A stretch of DNA of 64,000 nucleotides, taken from assembly GCF_036898095.1 (NCBI RefSeq), contig NC_090759.1, positions 18,529,640-18,593,639 of the forward strand, in the 5' to 3' direction. Below the pieces are notes generated by a model, which was not told the origin of the DNA, did not search any database, and saw only the letters and a program-made list of their open reading frames with translations. Positions 46,740 to 58,953 of this stretch are shown one piece after another (positions within the stretch are counted from its first letter, which is position 1; every line of letters begins with the position of its first letter). The stretch is from Palaemon carinicauda (lineage: Eukaryota > Arthropoda > Malacostraca > Decapoda > Palaemonidae). The position numbers and the translations under genes were made by a program.

Positions 46740-49440
46740 AAGGCTGTTCTGCATTCAGAGCTGTAGCTGTCGAGTATTTAACGCATAACGCAATCAACCA
46801 GTGGGCTAACTGGATCTTGCAAAGGCGTGCTTTCATCATTTAATTCCAGAAACAGGTGCCAAAGATGGAAGATCTTCGTCTTTGTAATTGGTGGGTCCTT
46901 CCCTGTTCAACAAGGAAGACATGATGCAGTTGCATGGTGATGAAGAAAAGCAAATCTGGACTCCCTCCATAGGGCAGTAACATTCTGCATATCTTCTGCT
47001 CATGCACCAAAACCATCTTCGCATAGACAGGGTCACAAGAAGATGGGAGAGGCTTCTAGGCAGTCTAACGCAAAGAAGTCTTCGAGTCCCAAGCAGCCCT
47101 TTCACAGTAAGGGTGCTTGAAGAATAAAATGTGAAACTGGGAAATGTGATTGTTCCTGCTAAAGGGGGACCATTCCTTCTGCCCGACCACGTGGAGGGAA
47201 TGTCTGAGATTTAGGTGGCAGAGATGGGAGATCCATGGGGCATTCCTCTTAGACAGTCTTAATCCTCCAAGTAGGGTACCACACCCCATTCACCAGCACT
47301 TCCCCTCCTTTGATTCACCATCCAGTGATGACATAATCCTTTACGAAGGGATCAGCGAAGGATCTCACCCTTCAGGCAGAAGTCCGGGCCATGTTGGAGA
47401 AGGGAGCTCTCTAAGAGGTCGTTGATAGGTTGCCAGGCTTCTTCAGTCAAATCTTTTTTTGTAGAGAAAGCTTCTAGAGGCTGGGGACCACTCCATAAAC
47501 CTCTCGAACTTGAGAAATCTTTGCAACCATCTCAAAACCTGGTAGATCTAAGAATGAAGACAAACATCCAAATTGGAAAAGTTTTTTCGTTCCAAAGCAG
47601 AATCGAGAGCCTCAGGGAAGTGGCTCATCCCTTCCTCTCGCAGGCTCGCTACAAGGCCGCCTGTTGGGACACCTGCCCTCATCAGAGCATCTGTTTCCCA
47701 ACGGTCACCTTTGCATCTGATCTCTCCAGTGGCAGCTGAAGACCCAGTTTCAACACAGACCCTCCAGAGCTTATGGTTCTGGTAGGAATAGAGTAAAAAA
47801 GAGAAGTCATAGGGTTCCTCTTCCATGTACAGAGTTGTGTAATGTAAGAACAGGAATGCAGCAGGTTCTGCGACCTGAAAGTCACTGAAGAATAATGTGA
47901 AGTTTCAATGCATAGCGTTTTATTAAGCGCAATGAACACCTAAACTGGTTACTCGTGTAACATCCAGCAAGCGCAGTGAATACCTGAACTTTGTACCAAA
48001 ACGTATTCAGAAGTAAATGTTTGTAATATGTAACTTCTTGCTGAATCTACTAGGCGCCCCACTTGCTCATATTGGTAACTACTGCTATTCTGGTATCAGG
48101 ATCAGACTTTTTATGAGGGCACTGCATTTGGTATGAGGCAGAACGGGTTGCAAAACAGCATCTACTGATGTCTGTTCAAGAATTGACAACTCTAGCTATG
48201 GAGTTTTTTCCTCTCTCCTGAAAGCAAGACTACCAGCAATGCTGATATGTGTTCTTGTGAGAAAAAAAGCACAGGTGGCCTTTGTGTGGGAACCTATACT
48301 TCATACCAGTACATATTTACGGGGAAGATTCATTACATGTAGGTAACTCTACCGTGTGAAATGTTCCAGAGAATGCATAATTTTCAAGATCGTAGTCTTA
48401 CTAGAAGGCAAATGTAATCTCTCTAAAGAGGGTGATTATATAAGAGCGCATACAAATAGCTAAGAGTTCACTCCTGTATGAAAGCTCTCTACATTGCCCG
48501 CGAACTTGTGAGGGCTTGTGCCCATAGGAGTATACTTGACCAGTTGAGGGTACTCTCCATCAGGAGAATGGTTCAGTATCAACCTCATACAAGAGCTCTC
48601 CCTTAAAAGAGAGGGAGTACTATGGGGAGTGCATGCAAGGCCGAGGGTGTACCTCCTTAGGTTTTCAGAATCGTGTGAGCTTTGAGGCGCGTGTGCGCAT
48701 CTTAGTCTGTGAGCATAGGGCGCACAAAGAGATGAGGGCAGTGTCCTTGTGGTTCCACACAAACAGGTGAGGGTGCACTCTTGCTGGAGCAAACTTATAT
48801 AGTAGCATGATAAAGTAATTGTAGTGTGAGAACAAATAAGGGGGTGCACATAGTAGCACTTCAGTTGGCATGCAAGTGCAGAGTTGCACATTAATTGGCA
48901 TGCACAACTAAGTATCAGTCTCCCACGGGGAGAAAAATGGTAGGAGTCATGCGGACACAACTTTTGATTGATCTTCTATTACTTTGTACATAAGGGGGAA
49001 AGAGGGAAGAGCCTTGCATTCCGACTAGCTGTGTATGATGAGACGAAAGAGCACTCTCGGGTGTCCTCTCTTTTTTTCCCTCAGGGTGTTGTCTTTTTCT
49101 TCGTCTTCGGTGAAGGTAGTCATGGCTGGGGAAGTTCCCCTGATCAGTCTTAAAGGAATTTATTCATAAAAGGGGAAAAACACGGTGAAGAGACGAAGTT
49201 CTTTGGTTTCCAGCGACGACATTCCTAAGAACTCTATGAAGAGACCACCACCAGGTGACAGGTCTGTAGGGCCTTCTGTATACAGGAAGATGCTGACGAT
49301 ATGGAGGACAGCCCCCTCCTCTTCAATTCGGTCGCAGCAGATGCTCCTTTCCACTCGCTAGAGAATAAACAGCAACAGGAATGCTGTCAAACAGGAACAA
49401 GAAAGTGCATGTCAGCTGGTTATGCCGACCTTTCTTTTTC
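46740..49440 (+). pseudogene. DIRS-like remnants: RT N-terminus and gag-like pieces
   Basis: At 47330-47500 the plus strand reads LTLQAEVRAMLEKGAL, EVVDRLPGFFSQIFFVEKAS, RGWGPL. This is the DIRS RT entry region (AEV..ML.KGA...V....GF.S..F.VEKASGGWRPV.DL) with the terminal motif degraded. At about 48975-49400 Ser/Lys-rich frames with SSDDIPKNSMKRPPPGDRSV resemble gag spacer. The stretch between has only broken frames (Cys-rich minus-strand frames at 48460-48960 are unassigned). More than one decayed element may be present. Confidence 0.45.
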
Positions 49441-50094
49441 ATTAATATCCCTTGCATAACGAACTGCAAACAATTATTTAAATGAAAAAGCAAATACAGC
49501 CATTTGATGCCTTCCTACTATCCATCAATAACTACCAACACCTCGTTACATAAATCTTAACAGCTGAGTTATAGCTACGCAGAAGCATAATTTATTAAAG
49601 AACAAGAGTTTGTATACATGTACCAACAAATATTCTCTGAGAAGGCAAAGCTACATATTAAGATAAAAGTATGAAAATTAATTGATTGATTTATAGCACT
49701 CTCAATTGACCTAATTCTACCTTACATCACTCAAGCCATAACACCTGCAATGTAATGGTGCATCAATACAAACTATTTATTTGTCCAATCTGTAAACGGT
49801 ATCTAGATGGCCTCGCAGTCCCCAGCACTGAGGTATATATCCAATATATAAATGGAACACATATTCTAGTTTTAATCATTTTCTATTCTGTAAGAGCAGT
49901 TAACCAAAATATTTGCCAATATCGGTAAGAAAGCACACAAGAATAAAGTTTCTCAGAAGGAAAGGTTATCCAGGCAAGCTATTTTTTTTATCCTTTTGAC
50001 TAGGACTAAGAACTAGAAATAAACAATGTTTCAAGTTTTCAAGATTAGGTCATTGAACAATACCAAAGGAATGAATTACTTGTCATGATAAACA
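49441..50094. other. Unannotated AT-rich spacer
   Basis: No gene or recognised repeat. It forms the left flank of the DIRS1-like element. Confidence 0.5.
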
Positions 50095-50436
50095 GATTTT
50101 GAGCTAAGCGAAAAATCTATTTTTGGGTGATACGGCCATCTCGTCCCGATGGAAGGTTTCTTTAGGCAGCTTTCTAAGGGATATTTAGCTACAGTGATAC
50201 TCCCAGAGAATTAACCATAGGTCTCCAGAATTCTAACTTCTGGCGCGAGTATTCTTAATATAACTTTAAGGATATCGCATAATATCAGGGGATGCATTTT
50301 TTGATACGACACATGGCAATCTTCACCACGAATAGATTTTACTCTTTGAGGGGGAAGAGTGGTGAAATGAAGGGGAGCCGTTATCAAGGTTACCCGGTGG
50401 ATTCCCTCCCTGTTCTACTATGGCGCATTATTCCTT
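50095..50436. repeat. Inverted terminal repeat, element 3' side (with extension)
   Basis: The outermost ~27 bp (GATTTTGAGCTAAGCGAAAA) have no counterpart in the other ITR. From about 50122 (TTTTTGGGTGATACGGCCAT) onward it is the inverse of the right-hand ITR. A one-sided extension on the element's 3' ITR is, from memory, a DIRS1 feature. Confidence 0.85.
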
Positions 50437-50532
50437 GTTGCATTTAAGCCAGGAATAGCTGCAGATAGAGTAGTTTCGGGTGGGGTCTTTCATTACATAG
50501 TTGTTTTACTCCTTTTGAAAGAAGGGGGGGGT

Positions 50533-50632
50533 CCATCAGGACGACATGGCCATATCACCCAAAAATAGATTTTTCGCTTTGCTCAAAATCCGTTTTTTGG
50601 GCTCAGCCATGTCGTCCTGATGGAAGTTTACC
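50533..50632. repeat. Internal complementary region (ICR)
   Basis: The first half, to 50590 (ending AGATTTTTCGCTTTGCTCAA then AATC), is the inverse of the element's outer left end, including its extension. The second half from 50591 (CGTTTTTTGGGCTCAGCCAT then GTCGTCC) is the inverse of the outer right end. The two termini are thus represented side by side, as in a circle junction. In DIRS1 models the ICR templates completion of the ends and circularisation. Confidence 0.9.
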
Positions 50633-51310
50633 AGAGAAGTACTTGAAAGTACAATATTTGTGGGTTTGTATAAGTGTCTTTACTTTGAACGAGTTCCTTA
50701 TATGGTCTCCTAGACCTTATATATGACATTACCATTATTTGTCATATCCGCTAAGTTTGGAACTAACTTAGGGCTTCCTGCCCCTTGCAGGGAAATTGTT
50801 GACTTTGACTATAAGGGTTCAAAGTTTGTATTTCTGTAGGAACAAGAGGGAAACTTCTTGAGATTACCAGGTTGTTCTTTTATAAATTTTAGTGACAAGA
50901 TTTTATTTTAGGAAAATAAAGGCTCTGGACAATTTTATTCGTACTTCTATAGACAAAATATAAAAATAATTTGCAGTGTATCAATAGAAAGAATCTATCC
51001 TGCATATTTGATCATCTTGGTATATATATATTTTATAACCTGTAAGGGAAGAATATACATATATTAGTTCATTGGTAAATGCCACTCAATTTTGTGAAAT
51101 TAAATTGATTTCACTTAGATGTTAGATATGCTTCAACACTGTGTACAAATGTTCACATGGCACTGGTGTTATTGGTTAGATTCTGCACCTATATAGAAGT
51201 CCATAAATCACCGTAATGATTTCACTAAAAGGTATTACACTTGAAGGTGCTAACACCTGTTCACCCAATACACTGTTAAGTCCCAAAACAGTCCACTGTT
51301 CATCGCAACA

Positions 51311-52390
51311 CTAGATGACAGGTTTTATAACACTACCTGCCGCCACCACAAAGTGTTTTATCTCGTGCACTTGCTTCGCATAATGTTTATAGAAGACTCT
51401 GGATGATTTCCAACCCGTATATGAGCGGAGTCTATCAAAGTCCATGTGTTGAAAGAAGTTCAACGAGGAAGCAACTTTTCTAGGATCGTGACCTGCGGGT
51501 GTACTGTCATGATCCGCTCTGCGAATAAAGTAGGTGAGTTTTGCCCTCAGTTGTCTTACTGTCCCTCCTTGAAGTCTGAAGTTCTTCGAAGATAGACCTT
51601 AAGACACTCTACCGGACATAGAGAGACATCTTCCTTCAGAGGGCAGATTCTCCAAGGACCCCACCTTTTAGTGGGCAACTCGTTTTTGGCGAGAAAGGTA
51701 GGATCGGGAAAAAGGTTCAGTTCTCCCTCTTCTGTGAACTGAATATGGCCTTTGTTCCTGGATAAGGCCACTTATTTCACTAACTCTAGCCCCTGAGACT
51801 ATAGCAAACAGGAATATTACTTTTTGTGTTAGATCCTTTAGGGTACAATCCTCATTGTTCAAATTTGAAGCATAGTGCAAGACTTTGTCCAAAGACCATA
51901 ATATGGGCTTCAGAGGGGTTGCTGGTTTGAGTCTAGTGCATGCTTTTGGAATCTTATTGAAGATTTCACTTGAAGGGTCCACTTGAAAGGCGTAAAGAAG
52001 AGATCTAGTCAAAGCTGACTTACACGCAGTTATTGTGGTGGAAGCTAGGCCTTGTTCATGAAGGTAGATGAAGAAGGAGAGGCAGAAATTTATTGAAATT
52101 TCTGTCGGTTTCATTGTTTTCATGAAGGAAACCCATTTCTTCCAAGACAATTCGTAATGTCTTCTAGTTGACTTTGACTTGTATTCTATAAAGTCGATGA
52201 TGTCTTTTGAGATCCCGAACCTTTTCTTGGCCGCTAAGGCGAGAAAATCATGAGATGTAGGTTTTTGGTTCTCAAGAATGAAGTGTAGACAGTTGACTTC
52301 TGAACCAGTTGGGATATAACTGGGTTCGGTAGAGGGAACAGCTTTAGTTTCAGTTCTAGAACTAGAGGGAACCAATTGCTTCTGGGCCAT
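51311..52390 (-). pseudogene. DIRS tyrosine recombinase (catalytic tetrad recognisable, frameshifted)
   Basis: About 360 residues. The N-terminal SAM-like core-binding part includes KSTRRHYELSWKKWVSFM and INFCLSFFIYLHEQGLASTT. The catalytic part has FLFAIVSGARVSEIS (first Arg), SLCPVECLKVYLRRTSDF, HDPRKVASSLNFFQHMDF (His-x-x-Arg) and VFYKHYAKQVHE (nucleophilic Tyr). All four catalytic positions are present, but reading needs two frame changes: an extra G just after SEIS near 51765 and another shift near 51580. It would integrate the circular DNA. Its start overlaps the end of the pol frame, the usual DIRS arrangement. Confidence 0.85.
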
Positions 52391-54010
52391 TTGGGGCCAC
52401 TACTGCTGCTGTTCCTCTGAAGGATCTTAGCTTGTTGAGGACCTTCAGCATGAGGTTGGTTGGTGGGAACAGATAGATGTGATTCCATCTGTTCCAATCG
52501 AGAGACATGGCCGAGGATCCTCGTAAGGGGCTACATATCGAGGTAGTTTCTTGTTGTCGCTCGTTGCAAAGAGGTCGATCTGCAGTTCCGGGACTTTTTC
52601 CAAGATGAAGGAGAATGAGTCTGCGTCTAGGGACCATTCTGTCTCTATCGGCTTTCGCCTGGATAGAGCATCCGCCGTCACATTGTGGAACCCTTGCAAG
52701 CGAACTGCTGATAAGAGCCATCTTTTCTTCCTTGCCAGGTAGAAGATGGCTAACATCACGTGATTGATGTGAGGTGATCTCAAGCCTTGTCGGTTCAGAC
52801 ATTTCACTATTACCTTGATGTCCAAGACCAGTCTGATGTGGGCTGATCTGCGGGGGGATAGTTTCTTCAACGTTAGGAAGACTGCCATAGCTTCCAGGAT
52901 GTTGATGTGAAACGTTTTGAACTAGTGCAACCAATTCCCCTGCACTTTCCTTTGATGGGAATGGCCTCCCCATCCTTCCGGTAAGGCATCTGTGTGAATT
53001 ACCACTGAAGGTTGAGGTGATTGTGAGGGAATTGCTCTCGTCAGGCTCTTGACTGTTGACCACGGCCTTAGGAGCGTTTGCAGTAGGGTCGGTGTCAATC
53101 TTTGTTGATCTCTTCGAGCGTTTGATGCGTATCTTCTCCAGACTCCTGACTCATCAAGTGCTTTTAGCACTGGGTCTGTCAGTGCTGCAAACTGGAGAGA
53201 GCCTAGTATTCTTTCCTGTTTGCGTCTTGAAATCTTGAGTTTCAGTAGTCTCTTGACAGATCCCGCTATCTCCTCTTCTTCGATGGAATGGAGAGACGAT
53301 GTGACTGCAAGTTATAATGGATTCCTAACCATTGAAACTCCTGAGCTGGAGAAAGGCGAGACTTCTTGTGGTTGATCTTGAAGCCTAGGTGTTCTAGGAA
53401 CTGAATCACCTTTGTGGCTGCCTGCAGACAAGCCGTCTTGGATGCTGCCCACACCAGCCAGTTGGACGACTGTATCCGCAAGTTTTGTGAATTTCCTTGG
53501 GGCTATGTTTAGCCCGAAGGGCATGGCTGTGAAGGCATATTTTGTCTTCTGTAGCCTGAATCCTAGGTAGAAGGAGGGGGGGCGGCTGACTGGTAGGTGC
53601 CAATAAGCATCCGCCAGGTCTATCGAGACTGTGTACGCCCCTTTCGGTAACAACGTCCTTATGTGTTGCAGGGTAAGCATCCGGAACTTGTTGAGAGGAG
53701 ACAAGTCTAGAATGACTCTGAGTTTGTCCAAGTCCTTCTTGAGAACACAAAACAGCCTTCCCTGGAATTTGATGGACTTCACTTTCCTTATTACCTTTTT
53801 GTTCAAGAGTTCTGAGGTATATTCTTCCAATAAGGGGGGTGGAGTGTTGGAAGAATTGAGGAAAAGGGGGTGGAATTTTGTTCCATTTCCAACCGAGTCC
53901 ATTCTTGATTAGGCTGTGGGCCCAGGGATCGAAGGTCCAACGATCCCGAAAGTGGAAGAGTCTTCCTCCTACCTGGAGCATCACATTGCCGAGATGTTCC
54001 TGAGGATTTA
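52362..54010 (-). pseudogene. DIRS pol: reverse transcriptase, RNase H and methyltransferase-like region
   Basis: The entry is VGGRLFHFRDRWTFDPWAHS (near 53970). RT blocks follow: GRLFCVLKKDLDKLRVILDL, SIDLADAYWHLPV, FTAMPFGLNIAPRKFTKLAD. The frame then jumps from DTVVQ directly to NWLVWAASKT, so the YxDD catalytic segment is gone. RT ends with FQWLGIHYNL. RNase H has VVIHTDALPEGWGG (catalytic Asp) and GFHNVTADALSRRKPIETEW. The following LQIDLFATSDNKKLPRYVAP and IYLFPPTNLMLKV correspond to the DIRS Dam-like methyltransferase position. Several frameshifts (near 53170, 52900, 52500). Confidence 0.85.
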
Positions 54011-54188
54011 CCTCCTTGACCATGTCCTCCTCTAACCCTTGAGGGGTTCCTTGAGAGCCTCTTCTTGAGCCTCTACCTCTGAGGCAAAAGGTAGTTGTGT
54101 GCCTCTCAAAGCCAGGATTGAACACTGGTGATTGAGCTACCAGCTGCTTGGCCACCATCTGGAAGGTGGTTTGCGACTGGGCTACCAT

Positions 54189-55932
54189 TTAGGGCACTGT
54201 GGTCATGGTCATGGTTGGATGCTGTGCAGGCCTGCGTGGCTTCTTTGTCTTCCTGTTTTTCAGTTGGGGACCAGCATCTGGGGATGATTTCCTCTTGGAA
54301 GACAAGCCCCACTTCTGGAGAAGGTTCCTATTCTCCATGGCGCTTTTGCAATAACCTCCTGAACCATTTCTTTTGGGAAGAGGTCCTTGCCCCAGATACA
54401 TCAAGTGGTCAGCTTCCTGGGCTCGTGTTTGACCGTTGCTGCGGCAAACACATGCTCTCTACAGGCCCTCCTGGACCTGACGAAAGCGTACATGTCCTTG
54501 ACAAGGGTACCCATGTGAGTCTTGGCTAGGACCATGTACATATCTGGGGTATTGGAAAGGCCTGCACACATTTCCATACAGTTCTGAAGAGACAAAGAAG
54601 TGGCTAGCCTCTCTTTGGTCTCTTGTTCCCTTCTCAAAAGATGCTCTGGCAGTTTTGGAAGGTTCTCATTGACCTGTTGACCTGCTATCTCCGGATCTTG
54701 TTTAGAGACTGAGAAGGTTAAGTGAACTTAGTTTCATTCCTTCTCGCAGGTAGGCATGGCTAGAGATAATGGTCTGCATTCCTCTAGCACTGGGCATGAT
54801 TTTCCCGCGTCAACTGCTTTCAATACGCAGTCGAGAGCTTTGACTGAAAAGGGAAAAGCTCTGGAGGAAGGAGCAATGAAGGTAGGATGCTTCTTGCTCA
54901 AAGCTGAAACCTTAGAGATGGTGTAACCGGCTTTCTTTAAGGTCTTGAACAAGAGAGCCTGTGCCTTGTCATGCTCAAAGATCATGACCTCTTTTGGTTC
55001 CATCTCACGAGATCCTGGTTCATCCCGCAGTCTCACATAACAATCTGGATATGCTGATAGGTTAGGCTAGAATTGGAGATCTTCAAGGGGTTTGGCCCCC
55101 CAACTTCTCGGAGATGTACAGCTTCCCATCCATCATGGGCATATGCTCCGTATACCTCCAAGGGTTGGTTTCAGAGCATTGAGGTAAGTCAGAGACTTTA
55201 ATAGGCTTATGAGAGCCTTTGAAAATGCCCAGGCGTTTCACTTCTCTTACTTCCCTCCTTCGTCTCTTTGAGATCTTGCCTAATCTCCTGTTGTTCCTTG
55301 CAAAACGCTCCCATCATCTGCTGAAGTTGGCCTAGGAGCACCTCCCTCCTGGCTCTCAGCGGCTCAAGAAATTGACGGCACGGGTTGATATGCCGTCACA
55401 GAAAACTGAGGGTCTTCAGTTATCTTAAATACGGATCCTTCTTCCTCCGTGGGTGGTTGAGCCACCTCTCCTTCGGATCTTCTTGCAGAAGGTCCTTTTC
55501 AGTGTCGGTAGACACCTCCGACATCCGTTCCTGGTGGATGTCCATGCCTTCGAGTGCCTTATTAATGTCTGCCTGTAACGTCAGCTGGATGAAGGGAGGC
55601 TTGACCTATCCCTAGGGAACAACTGCGTCGGATTGGGCCTTAGGGAACAGAAGGCATCTCATAGCTTCATTAGGCAGATGAGATCCCGGAGAGTTCTTTT
55701 GGAACCTTCTTACCCACCTCCGAAGAGTTTCTCTTGCTGTATCCCTTGCCTCCGTAGTCTCCGGGATATCTTCACCAAATCCCTCGGTCATCAGAGCCGA
55801 GCAGACGGTGCAACTCTTCGGGTCCCAAATCCTCAGGGTTTCAGTTGCGATGGAGCAGGAGACATGAGATCTGCACATCTTATGGCCACAAAAGTCCCTA
55901 CTCAAGTCCCTACTCTTGTGGTTGCAGAACAT
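54189..55932 (-). pseudogene. DIRS gag (ORF1), multiply interrupted
   Basis: From the ATG at 55932 it reads MFCNHKSRDLSRDFCGHKMC, then IWDPKSCTVCSALMTEGF. This is a Cys/His-rich N-terminus resembling DIRS gag ('WDPK.C..C..L...GF'). A coiled, charged middle follows (stops near 55610 and 55380). The capsid-like part has FKTLKKAGYTISKVSALSKK, ALDCVLKAVDAGKSCPVLEE and LSNTPDMYMVLAKTHMGTLV. The end is a basic KSSPDAGPQLKNRKTKKPRR tail. At least four breaks. Confidence 0.65.
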
Positions 55933-55958
55933 GACTGCAGACTTCCCCTTAGGCTCCT

Positions 55959-55975
55959 CCTGTAAGGAAAGAAAG
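55959..55975 (-). promoter_or_regulatory. Candidate 3' splice site upstream of DIRS gag
   Basis: Read on the minus strand, CACTCTTTCTTTCCTTACAG|GAGGAG is a near-ideal polypyrimidine tract and acceptor ending 27 bases before the gag ATG. A similar TTTCTTTTTAG precedes the gag of the other DIRS-like family at 8717. This suggests a spliced 5' leader, though no donor was assigned. Confidence 0.4.
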
Positions 55976-56032
55976 AGTGAAATGAGTATGGGGTTATTTA
56001 TATCATTGATATAAATACACATGCTTAACAAT

Positions 56033-57858
56033 AGTATTACTGTACTTACTATTATTCATAATAAATTAGCTTAGGACTGAATGGTAATAATTGGTGTCCC
56101 GATCTAGGATTCATCAGGATGTTGAAGGAATATTTCACCTCAACATTTTAATCGATCTCAACAATAGACTGTGAAAGGATGCACTGAGTATGTTGGAAAT
56201 TTATACTACTGTATCATTATATACTGTAGTTTTCTAACAGGTGTATTGTTATACTGGAGGAATACTGGCTACTGTATTGTCTTATACTGTAGTTTTACCG
56301 GTATACTACCGGGTTAGGCTAGTACCTGGCGGCACTAATTGATAGGGAGAGAGAAAGAATGGGAAGAAGGACTCTTGTATTATTATAGTTTAGTACAATA
56401 ATTGGGAGTGTACGGGCTACTGCCTTCTTCCCAGAATGAGAATTCAAATGGAAGGGGAGGAATGCATTGATTCTAGCTTCCATCCAGCCACAAATTCTGT
56501 TGCTGGCTGTACTGCTGGTTACAAGGTTTGTGGGTGGCAGTCCAAGAGAGGACTGAAGAATTCTCAACAGTATAATGGGTTTCCCACCGGCAGCCGTCAG
56601 GGCCGGCTCAACCTTTCCCGGAGCTTTGCTTCCGTAAGAGAGTTGGTCGAGGCGGTAACCTAACCGCCGTTTGTAGGAATCCGGCCGGTAACCCAGTCAG
56701 CCCAGCAAGCGGGGATGATGGTAGAATACCGGCCAAAGGACATTTGTGACGGCTAGGCCGGCACTAAAGTACAGAAGGGGAAGGGAAAGGGTCTTATATT
56801 TTACAGAGGAGATAGGTGGTGGCAAGTATGCCTCCTACTTTTGGCTGTAAATCAAGGAAGCCTAGCTTCCTATACCAGCGCCATCATGGGCGGAAGGGAA
56901 ATAACCGTTCCCTGGCCTGTGACCTTGCCGGATATAAGACATGTCTTCTAGTCCACAAGGGAGAAAGGAGGCGGCAATTATGCTGACCACTTTCGGTTGT
57001 AGACTAGGGAAGCCTAGCTTCCTTTGCTGGCAACACTGTAGCCAGCAGAGGAACTACTATTCCTCTGTCGATAACGTTATCGGCTACAAGACAATACACC
57101 CTGAGTTACTGACATACTTCAATGCCAGGATACTCGCCGGCAAAGAAGATCGACAGTAAAACACTATCCAAGTCAAGCCGTAGTTAACTACTCGTTGGCG
57201 ATGACGGAAGATAAGGTTGTCGCCTGGGATGCTGCACTCAGGGGAAGAAGGGTTTATCCTCTTTTCTCTAAAAGAGAAGCGTATCGAATTATACCAATAA
57301 TTCTAGGGGATATATATATATCCCCGACCGAATTAATAGAAACAATACTAGAGGTTAAACGGGGATTAACATTACTAAAGTATACTAAAACGGGTTAGGC
57401 TAGCCTAACTCGAGTGAGGCTCTCGGCTACGAGTGATACCACCGAGACCCTATCGTATACGAAAGAAACTTTATATTCGGAAGAGGAAATATTATATGTG
57501 TAATGTTATCTTCACTAACATAATTTTGCCTAGTTAGCTAGAAAATTCTTTATAGCTAAATACCGGGAATGTCGCACTACTAACTAAATAAAGCATTTAT
57601 GGCGTGCGACAGCGGTCTTAAAATGGCCGCCTCCGGGGATGGCAGTGCTCCACTTAACACACCTAAATTATGTTAATTTAACTGTGAGAAGGGAGCTAAA
57701 AATTATACACAGGAAAGATTAAATACTCAACTTTCCAGAGGATAAAGATGCTGGAGATTGCATGATAATATTCCTTGAAAATGGTAACAACACCGAGAGA
57801 AACGTGGGAGAGCACCGTGCTTGAATGCCACGTTCAAAGGAATGAATGCTACGTTCAA
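56033..57858 (-). other. DIRS 5' leader region
   Basis: About 1.8 kb between the 5' ITR and gag without a coherent frame. It has GC-richer, TA/CGG-rich segments around 56600-57200 (GGCCGGCTCAACC, GGCCGGTAACCCAG) unlike the AT-rich host flanks. It probably contains leader and intron sequence of the element; a nested insertion cannot be excluded. Confidence 0.5.
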
Positions 57859-58168
57859 AGGAATGATGCGCCATAGTAGTACAGGGAGGGGATTCACCAA
57901 GTAACCTTGATAATGGCTCCTTCATTTCGCCACTCTTCCCCCTCAAAGAGTAAAATCTATTCGGGGTGAAGATTGCCATGTGTCATATCAAAAAATATGT
58001 CCCGATATTATGCGATATCCTTAAAGTTATATTAAGGATACTTGCGCCAGGAGTTTGAAATCTGGAGACCTATGGTTAATTCTCTGGGAGTATCACTGTA
58101 GCTAAATATCCCTTAGAAAGCAGCCTAAAGGAACCTTCCATAAGGACGACATGGCTGAGCCCAAAAAA
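57859..58168. repeat. Inverted terminal repeat, element 5' side
   Basis: The inverse of 50122-50436 with scattered differences. The outer end reads GGACGACATGGCTGAGCCCA then AAAAA at 58168. It lacks the 27-bp extension of the other ITR. A short local duplication (GAATGMNACGTTCAAAG, 57823-57862) sits at its inner edge. Confidence 0.9.
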
Positions 58169-58953
58169 GTAATTATTAGTTACTTTAGTACACTAGATAA
58201 TAAATAAAGTATTGTGAAAAATTGCAGTTTGATTAATATATTACAAAAGCAAAGAAGAAAAGTTCATGCTATATTATTGATCAAATGTTAATGAAGATGC
58301 AATCTAGTTTCTACTTTTTCCCTTTTGGAAATAGTGTTATTAACTGAGAAAATTAGAAGGCAAAGGGCATATTTGGAATTTCTACATACAATGCTGTGCA
58401 CAAATACAAAATATGAAGTTGCAATTTCAATAAGAATCTAGCAATATTTATTATTGGACCTGAGTAACTACAATGTATGTAAAATTTAAGGTAAAATAAA
58501 TATGTTCTGATATGATACAATAATTAAATATCAAATCAAAATTATCTGTAAATACACTAATCTAAAATCCATAACAAATTAAAATAAATGTCAACAATAG
58601 CAATTAATGTAAAAATCTTTGAATAGAAGTGATTACAGAAAATACCTACTCTTCTACTCCAACCACTTTAAATATACAAGAACAATTAACAAGATCCCTT
58701 AGTGATTTGCATGGAATGTACAAAAAGCATACTGTATATCTGGCATTTACTAACTATCATGTAAGATTCTAAACTGCCCGGCAAATGATATTTCATAGTA
58801 TGTTATTTTGCTATGCAGTATCTCTTACAAGATTAAATAAAAGTTACCTCTGTTAGCAACATACACTGTACAAATTGTTAGTAGAGTATTAATCCAGACC
58901 AACCAACATTAGTACTGAATGTGGATAGTACTTAATTTCTTTATAACCATACC
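58169..58953. other. Unannotated AT-rich flank
   Basis: No repeat recognised; possibly 3' UTR if the exon candidate at 58954 is real. Confidence 0.4.

Larger units (their letters stand above)
50095..58168 (-). mobile_element. DIRS1-like tyrosine-recombinase retrotransposon, structurally complete
   Basis: An 8.07-kb element with inverted terminal repeats (50095-50436 and 57859-58168), an internal complementary region (50533-50632), and in order on the minus strand gag, RT/RNase H, a methyltransferase-like region and a tyrosine recombinase. No LTRs, protease or DDE integrase. No target-site duplication, as expected for recombinase-mediated insertion of a circular intermediate. The ITRs are roughly 90% alike by eye, and the genes carry frameshifts and a pol deletion, so it is an old, inactive but architecturally whole copy. 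DIRS1-like elements are known from decapods. Confidence 0.9.

Noticed and set aside
47548..47826. 92-codon minus-strand frame as a separate gene
   Set aside because: Overlaps the plus-strand DIRS-like RT remnant and has no domain.
54128..54529. 133-codon plus-strand frame
   Set aside because: Antisense of DIRS gag.
57301..57325. TATATATATA palindrome as a promoter TATA box
   Set aside because: Simple AT repeat inside the DIRS leader; no other promoter evidence.
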